Assembly (NCBI RefSeq): GCF_005862235.1
Contig: NZ_VCEK01000007.1
Location: 68,798 to 132,797 of the forward strand
Origin: Saccharomonospora piscinae
GTDB taxonomy: Bacteria; Actinomycetota; Actinomycetes; Mycobacteriales; Pseudonocardiaceae
Direction of reading: 5' to 3'
DNA length: 64,000 bases
Shown piece by piece: positions 61,165-64,000 of this stretch; position 1 is the stretch's first letter, and each line of letters opens with the position of its first letter. Both the position numbers and the translations under genes were made by a program. The notes under the pieces were generated by a model. That model searched no databases, was not told where the DNA came from, and saw nothing but the letters and a program-made list of their open reading frames with translations.

Positions 61165-61984
61165 GAATTCGTCGTCCTCCGGCGCGTTGCGGGGCGTGAC
61201 GATCGGCATCACGGCCGAGCGCAGGGCGGAGGAGTTCGTGGCCGCGCTGCGGCGGCATGGTGCCACCGTCGTACCCGCGCCGACCATCCGGATCGTGCCG
61301 CTCGCCGGTGACGATCGGCTGCGCGACGCCACCCGTGCCGTGGTGGCGTCCGATGTGGACTATGTGGCCGTGACGACCGGCGCCGGATTCCGGGGTTGGC
61401 TCGACGCCGCCGAGCAGTGGGGCCTCGCGGCGGGGCTGACCCGGTCGCTGTCGCGGGCGGCGGTGTTCACGCGCGGGCCGAAGGCGACCGGAGCGGTGCG
61501 GGGCAGTGGGCTCACGGAGCGATGGTCGGCACCCGGCGAGAGCAACCGGGAGCTGTTCGACCGGCTGGCACGCGAGGACCTGCGGGGTCGCCGGGTGGTG
61601 GTGCAACTGCACGGCGCGCCGCTGCCGGAGTACACCGAGCCGCTGCGTGAGCGGGGTGCCGAGGTGGTCGAGGTCCAGCCGTACCGGTGGCAGTGGCCCG
61701 ACGATCTCACGCCCGCGCGCGGGCTGGTCGCCGCCGTGGCGGCGGGCGAAGTGGACGCGCTGGCCTTCACGAGCGCGCCCGCCGCGGCGAACCTGCTCGC
61801 GCTCGCCGACGGCGAGCCCGAGGCCGCGCGGTTCGCCGAGGCGCTGGCCGACCGGGTCGTGTGCGCGTGCGTGGGCCCGGTCACGGCCGCGCCGCTGGTG
61901 GAGCGGGGTGTCGACGTGGTGTTGCCCGAACGCCAGCGGCTCGGCGCGCTGGTGAAGCTGCTGGTCGCGAGGCTGGGGAGGTAG
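61157..61984 (+). CDS. Uroporphyrinogen-III synthase, second copy
   Basis: A 275-aa HemD-type synthase with GVTIGITAERRAEEFVAALR, TTGAGFRGWLDAAEQWGLA, FTRGPKATGAVRGSGL, FTSAPAAANLLAL and CVGPVTAAPLVE. It is clearly paralogous to the first half of the HemD-wHTH protein 1.5 kb upstream but lacks the DNA-binding domain. It is translationally coupled to the WYL regulator. It could serve siroheme synthesis, with a housekeeping hemD elsewhere. Confidence 0.87.
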   Translation: MSENSSSSGALRGVTIGITAERRAEEFVAALRRHGATVVPAPTIRIVPLAGDDRLRDATRAVVASDVDYVAVTTGAGFRGWLDAAEQWGLAAGLTRSLSRAAVFTRGPKATGAVRGSGLTERWSAPGESNRELFDRLAREDLRGRRVVVQLHGAPLPEYTEPLRERGAEVVEVQPYRWQWPDDLTPARGLVAAVAAGEVDALAFTSAPAAANLLALADGEPEAARFAEALADRVVCACVGPVTAAPLVERGVDVVLPERQRLGALVKLLVARLGR

Positions 61985-61995
61985 CGCGGTCCCGG

Positions 61996-62856
61996 TCAGT
62001 CCCGGGCGAGTTCTCCCCGGTCGTAGGCACGCAACTGCTCGCGGCCCGCGTCGTCCTCGCTGCGCCCGCGCCGCCAGTACCCGGTGAAGGTGATGTGCCG
62101 CTTGTCGATCCCGCGTTCGCGCACGAGGTGACGGCGGACGTGCTTGACGAGCCCGGCCTCACCGGCGAGCCACGCATAGGGTTCGCCCTGCGGCAGGGCC
62201 GCCGCGCGCACGGCGGCGAGCACGGCCTCGCCCGGAGCCGCGCCGTCGCGGCGCACCCACCGGACGTCCACCCGCCCGCCACCGGCACGGCGCAGGGGCA
62301 GTTCGTCGGCCGCGTCGCCGACCTCGACGAAGACCGTGGCCGTCGCCGACTCGGGCAGGCGTTCGCAGATGGCGGCGATGGCGGGGATCGCGGACTCGTC
62401 GCCGACGAGCAGTTGCCACGACGTCCCGACGGGCACGTCGTAGAGGCCGTGGGGGCCGAGCAGCGCCACCTCGTCGCCGGGCCGGGCCGACGCCGCCCAG
62501 CTCGACGCGGGGCCCGCGCAGGCGTGCAGGACGAAGTCGATGTCCAGTTCACCGCGTTCGGGCCGGGCCTCGCGCACGGTGTAGGTGCGCATGGCGGGCC
62601 GCTGGCCGTCCGGCATGTCGAGGTAGCGGCGGTACCAGGACATCGCGTCGTCCGACAGCGGCGGCGGGAGCCGTGGTGTGCGGGTGCCCGGCGTGGGGAA
62701 GAACACCTTGACGTACTGGTCCGGCGCCGTGTCCACGACGGTGCGCAGGTCCGCTCCGGAGAGGGTGACGCGCACCAGCCGGGGGGTGATGCCGCGCACG
62801 CGGAGCACCCTGGCGGTCAGGTAGGCCAGCTTCGGCCGGGTCGCCTCGGTGGTCAT
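61996..62856 (-). CDS. Siderophore-interacting protein (SIP/ViuB family)
   Basis: A 286-aa FAD/NAD(P)H-dependent ferric-siderophore reductase. It has the FAD-binding motif RPAMRTYTVREARPE, DIDFVLHACAGPASSWAASA, and the C-terminal GEAGLVKHVRRHLVRERG and FTGYWRRGRSED typical of ViuB/SIP. It releases iron from siderophores in the cytoplasm. An iron box overlaps its start codon, so it should be derepressed in low iron. It is monocistronic here, without siderophore genes nearby. Confidence 0.92.
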   Translation of the reverse strand: MTTEATRPKLAYLTARVLRVRGITPRLVRVTLSGADLRTVVDTAPDQYVKVFFPTPGTRTPRLPPPLSDDAMSWYRRYLDMPDGQRPAMRTYTVREARPERGELDIDFVLHACAGPASSWAASARPGDEVALLGPHGLYDVPVGTSWQLLVGDESAIPAIAAICERLPESATATVFVEVGDAADELPLRRAGGGRVDVRWVRRDGAAPGEAVLAAVRAAALPQGEPYAWLAGEAGLVKHVRRHLVRERGIDKRHITFTGYWRRGRSEDDAGREQLRAYDRGELARD

Positions 62857-62874
62857 TAGGCAAGGCTAACCTAC
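62856..62874. promoter_or_regulatory. IdeR/DmdR iron box
   Basis: TTAGGCAAGGCTAACCTAC matches the actinobacterial iron-box consensus TTAGGTTAGSCTAACCTAA at 16 of 19 positions. It begins at the first base of the SIP start codon and reaches the stop codon of the upstream gene. Fe2+-bound IdeR/DmdR would block transcription. Confidence 0.8.
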
Positions 62875-63161
62875 TGGGGGCGCCAGCGAAACCTCCGGAG
62901 ATCGATCCGCTGCCCGTCCGCCAGCACGCCCTCGGCGCGCAACCGCGCGAGCTGCTCCGTGGCCAGGTGCGGGGCGGGCGTGCCGTTGGCCCGCAGCACC
63001 CGGTGCCACGGCAGGTCATGGCCGTCCTCCGCGAGGACCCTGCCCACGAGCCGTGGGGTGGATGCCCCGGCCAGCGCCGCCACGTCGCCGTAGGTGGCCA
63101 CCGTCCCCGGTGGCACCGACGCCACCGCGTCGCGAATCCGTTCGTGCAGTTGCTCGTCCAT
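62871..63161 (-). CDS. Alkyltransferase-like protein (ATL)
   Basis: A 96-aa protein of the MGMT/Ogt C-terminal domain family (VASVPPGTVATYGDVAALAG, then HDLPWHRVLRANG). The active-site PCHR of true O6-alkylguanine transferases reads PWHR here, the hallmark of ATL proteins, which bind O6-alkylguanine and recruit nucleotide-excision repair without transferring the alkyl group. Position corresponds to Rv3204. Its stop codon lies inside the iron box of the next gene. Confidence 0.9.
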   Translation of the reverse strand: MDEQLHERIRDAVASVPPGTVATYGDVAALAGASTPRLVGRVLAEDGHDLPWHRVLRANGTPAPHLATEQLARLRAEGVLADGQRIDLRRFRWRPQ

Positions 63162-63262
63162 TCCGACCGCCCTCCACCACCGGGTTCCCCACTCACCGCG
63201 CCGCACGCGACACTCGCCGCCGGGCTGCGCCGGTCCGTCGGGTCGGCATGATTCCATCAGGT

Positions 63263-64000
63263 CGTGAACGGACTCCAGGCCCGACTCGTGCGCACCCCGG
63301 TGCGGCCGGTCCCGCGCCACAGGTGGGACGACGGCGCTCGGTGGCTGCTCTCGGGGCCCCGGGGGTTCGTGCGCGTGCTCGGCGCCCCGGGCACCGGCAA
63401 GACCACGCTGCTCGCGGCCACGGCCGCCGCCCGGATCGCCGGGGGAGCCGACCCGGAGAGCGTGCTGGTGCTGACGGGATCGCGCAGGGCGGCCGGGTCG
63501 CTGCGCGAGGACATCACCCGGCGCCTGACCACCCGCGAGGATGCCGAGGACGCCGACGAGGCAGGCGGACGGGTGCGCACGGTGCGCGATCCGCTGGTCC
63601 GGACCGTGCACTCCTACGCCTTCGCCGTGCTGCGGGCACAGGCGGCGCGGGACGGCGACCCGGCGCCGCGCCTGCTGTCGGGACCCGAACAGGACGTCGT
63701 GGTGCGCGATCTGCTCGCGGGCGACCTCGAACGCGGCGCACCGGACTGGCCGGAGTCGCTGCGCCCCGCGCTGGCGGTGCCGGGGTTCGCCGAGGAACTG
63801 CGCGACCTGCTGCTGCGCGCCGCCGAACGCGGCCTCGGCCCCGAGGACCTCGTGCGGCTGGGACAGCGGCACGGGCGGGAAGCCTGGGTGGCCGCGGGAC
63901 ACTTCTGGAGCCAGTACGAGCAGGTCACCCTGTTGCAGGGCGTCGGGGGACACGCCGTCGGCGAGGCGGGTGCTCCCGCGCTGGACGCGGCCGAACTCGT
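63263..64000 (+). CDS. UvrD-family ATP-dependent helicase/nuclease, 5' part
   Basis: The first 246 codons of a gene cut by the window end. The GTG start gives VNGLQARLVRTPVRPVPRHR. Walker A is LGAPGTGKTTLL (about residues 47-58). SVLVLTGSRRAAGSLREDIT and TVHSYAFAVLRAQAA are motifs Ia and Ic of superfamily 1 helicases. It corresponds to Rv3202c, one of a pair of AdnAB-like helicase-nucleases in mycobacteria that resect DNA ends. The C-terminal nuclease is outside the window. Confidence 0.88.

Overview
The window is very GC-rich, with dense short-overlap operons, frequent GTG starts, several apparently leaderless genes, F420 and trehalose-recycling genes, and a SigE/RseA/HtrA envelope-stress module. 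This points to a mycolic-acid-lineage or pseudonocardial actinobacterium; Saccharomonospora/Amycolatopsis relatives are my best guess, by gene content and not by a search. Much of the gene order matches two blocks of Mycobacterium tuberculosis as I remember them: about Rv1177-Rv1239 (fdxC, dapC, dapD, dapE, LOG gene, DivIVA-domain gene, tag, DUF3117, O-methyltransferase, sigE-rseA-htrA-tatB, mrp, lpqY-sugABC, corA) and about Rv3202-Rv3212 (UvrD-like, alkyltransferase, Rv3205c-like, moeZ, DUF3152, TetR, DUF3107, ferritin-like, rhlE, propeller protein).

Layout. 1-3343: a 21-bp tandem repeat, then a leftward F420 operon (fbiA-fbiB-Nudix). 3344-8037: ferredoxin, lysine/DAP genes dapC, dapD and dapE, and a decayed toxin-antitoxin locus. 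8041-12937: a MITE-like element, two tandem LOG genes, a lysophospholipid acyltransferase, a DivIVA-domain protein, a SRPBCC protein, tag, an enoyl-CoA hydratase and DUF3117. 13003-16686: an M17 aminopeptidase, then a divergent LysR/MFS pair. 16705-21180: an orphan LexA box, an O-methyltransferase, and the SigE module with tatB. 21202-24031: mrp, a stomatin-like protein and a stress protein. 24210-28527: the trehalose importer lpqY-sugABC. 28639-31581: ParB-like and phosphoesterase genes, a 38-aa membrane protein, and corA with a probable leader peptide. 31779-39121: DUF2332, MutT-type Nudix, PH-domain, PHP, MarC, RecB-like and propeller proteins. 39127-49468: rhlE, ferritin-like protein, DUF3107, an AurF-type oxygenase island, TetR, hydrolases, DUF3152 and moeZ. 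50540-59666: nitrate/nitrite assimilation (nasC, nasB, narK, nirB, nirD, HemD-wHTH). 59719-62856: DUF3224/WYL regulator, a second HemD, and a siderophore-interacting protein under an iron box. The window ends with an alkyltransferase-like protein and the start of a UvrD-family gene.

How it works together. SigE with its anti-sigma factor and HtrA form an envelope-stress circuit whose promoter region carries an ECF-type promoter and a TCTCAG direct repeat. LpqY-SugABC would recover trehalose. NarK imports nitrate, NasC/NasB reduce it to nitrite, NirBD reduce nitrite to ammonium, and the HemD proteins feed siroheme synthesis. The nitrate block interrupts otherwise conserved synteny, so it is probably an accessory insertion.

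Most unusual signals: a family of 21-bp repeat units (15-bp core plus 6-bp spacer) at four sites, each abutting or just past a stop codon, two as co-varying inverted arrays; a 166-bp MITE-like element; a proline-rich leader ORF plus perfect hairpin before corA; an rhlE gene with no ATG/GTG/TTG start; and an orphan SOS promoter. No rRNA, tRNA or CRISPR array was seen.
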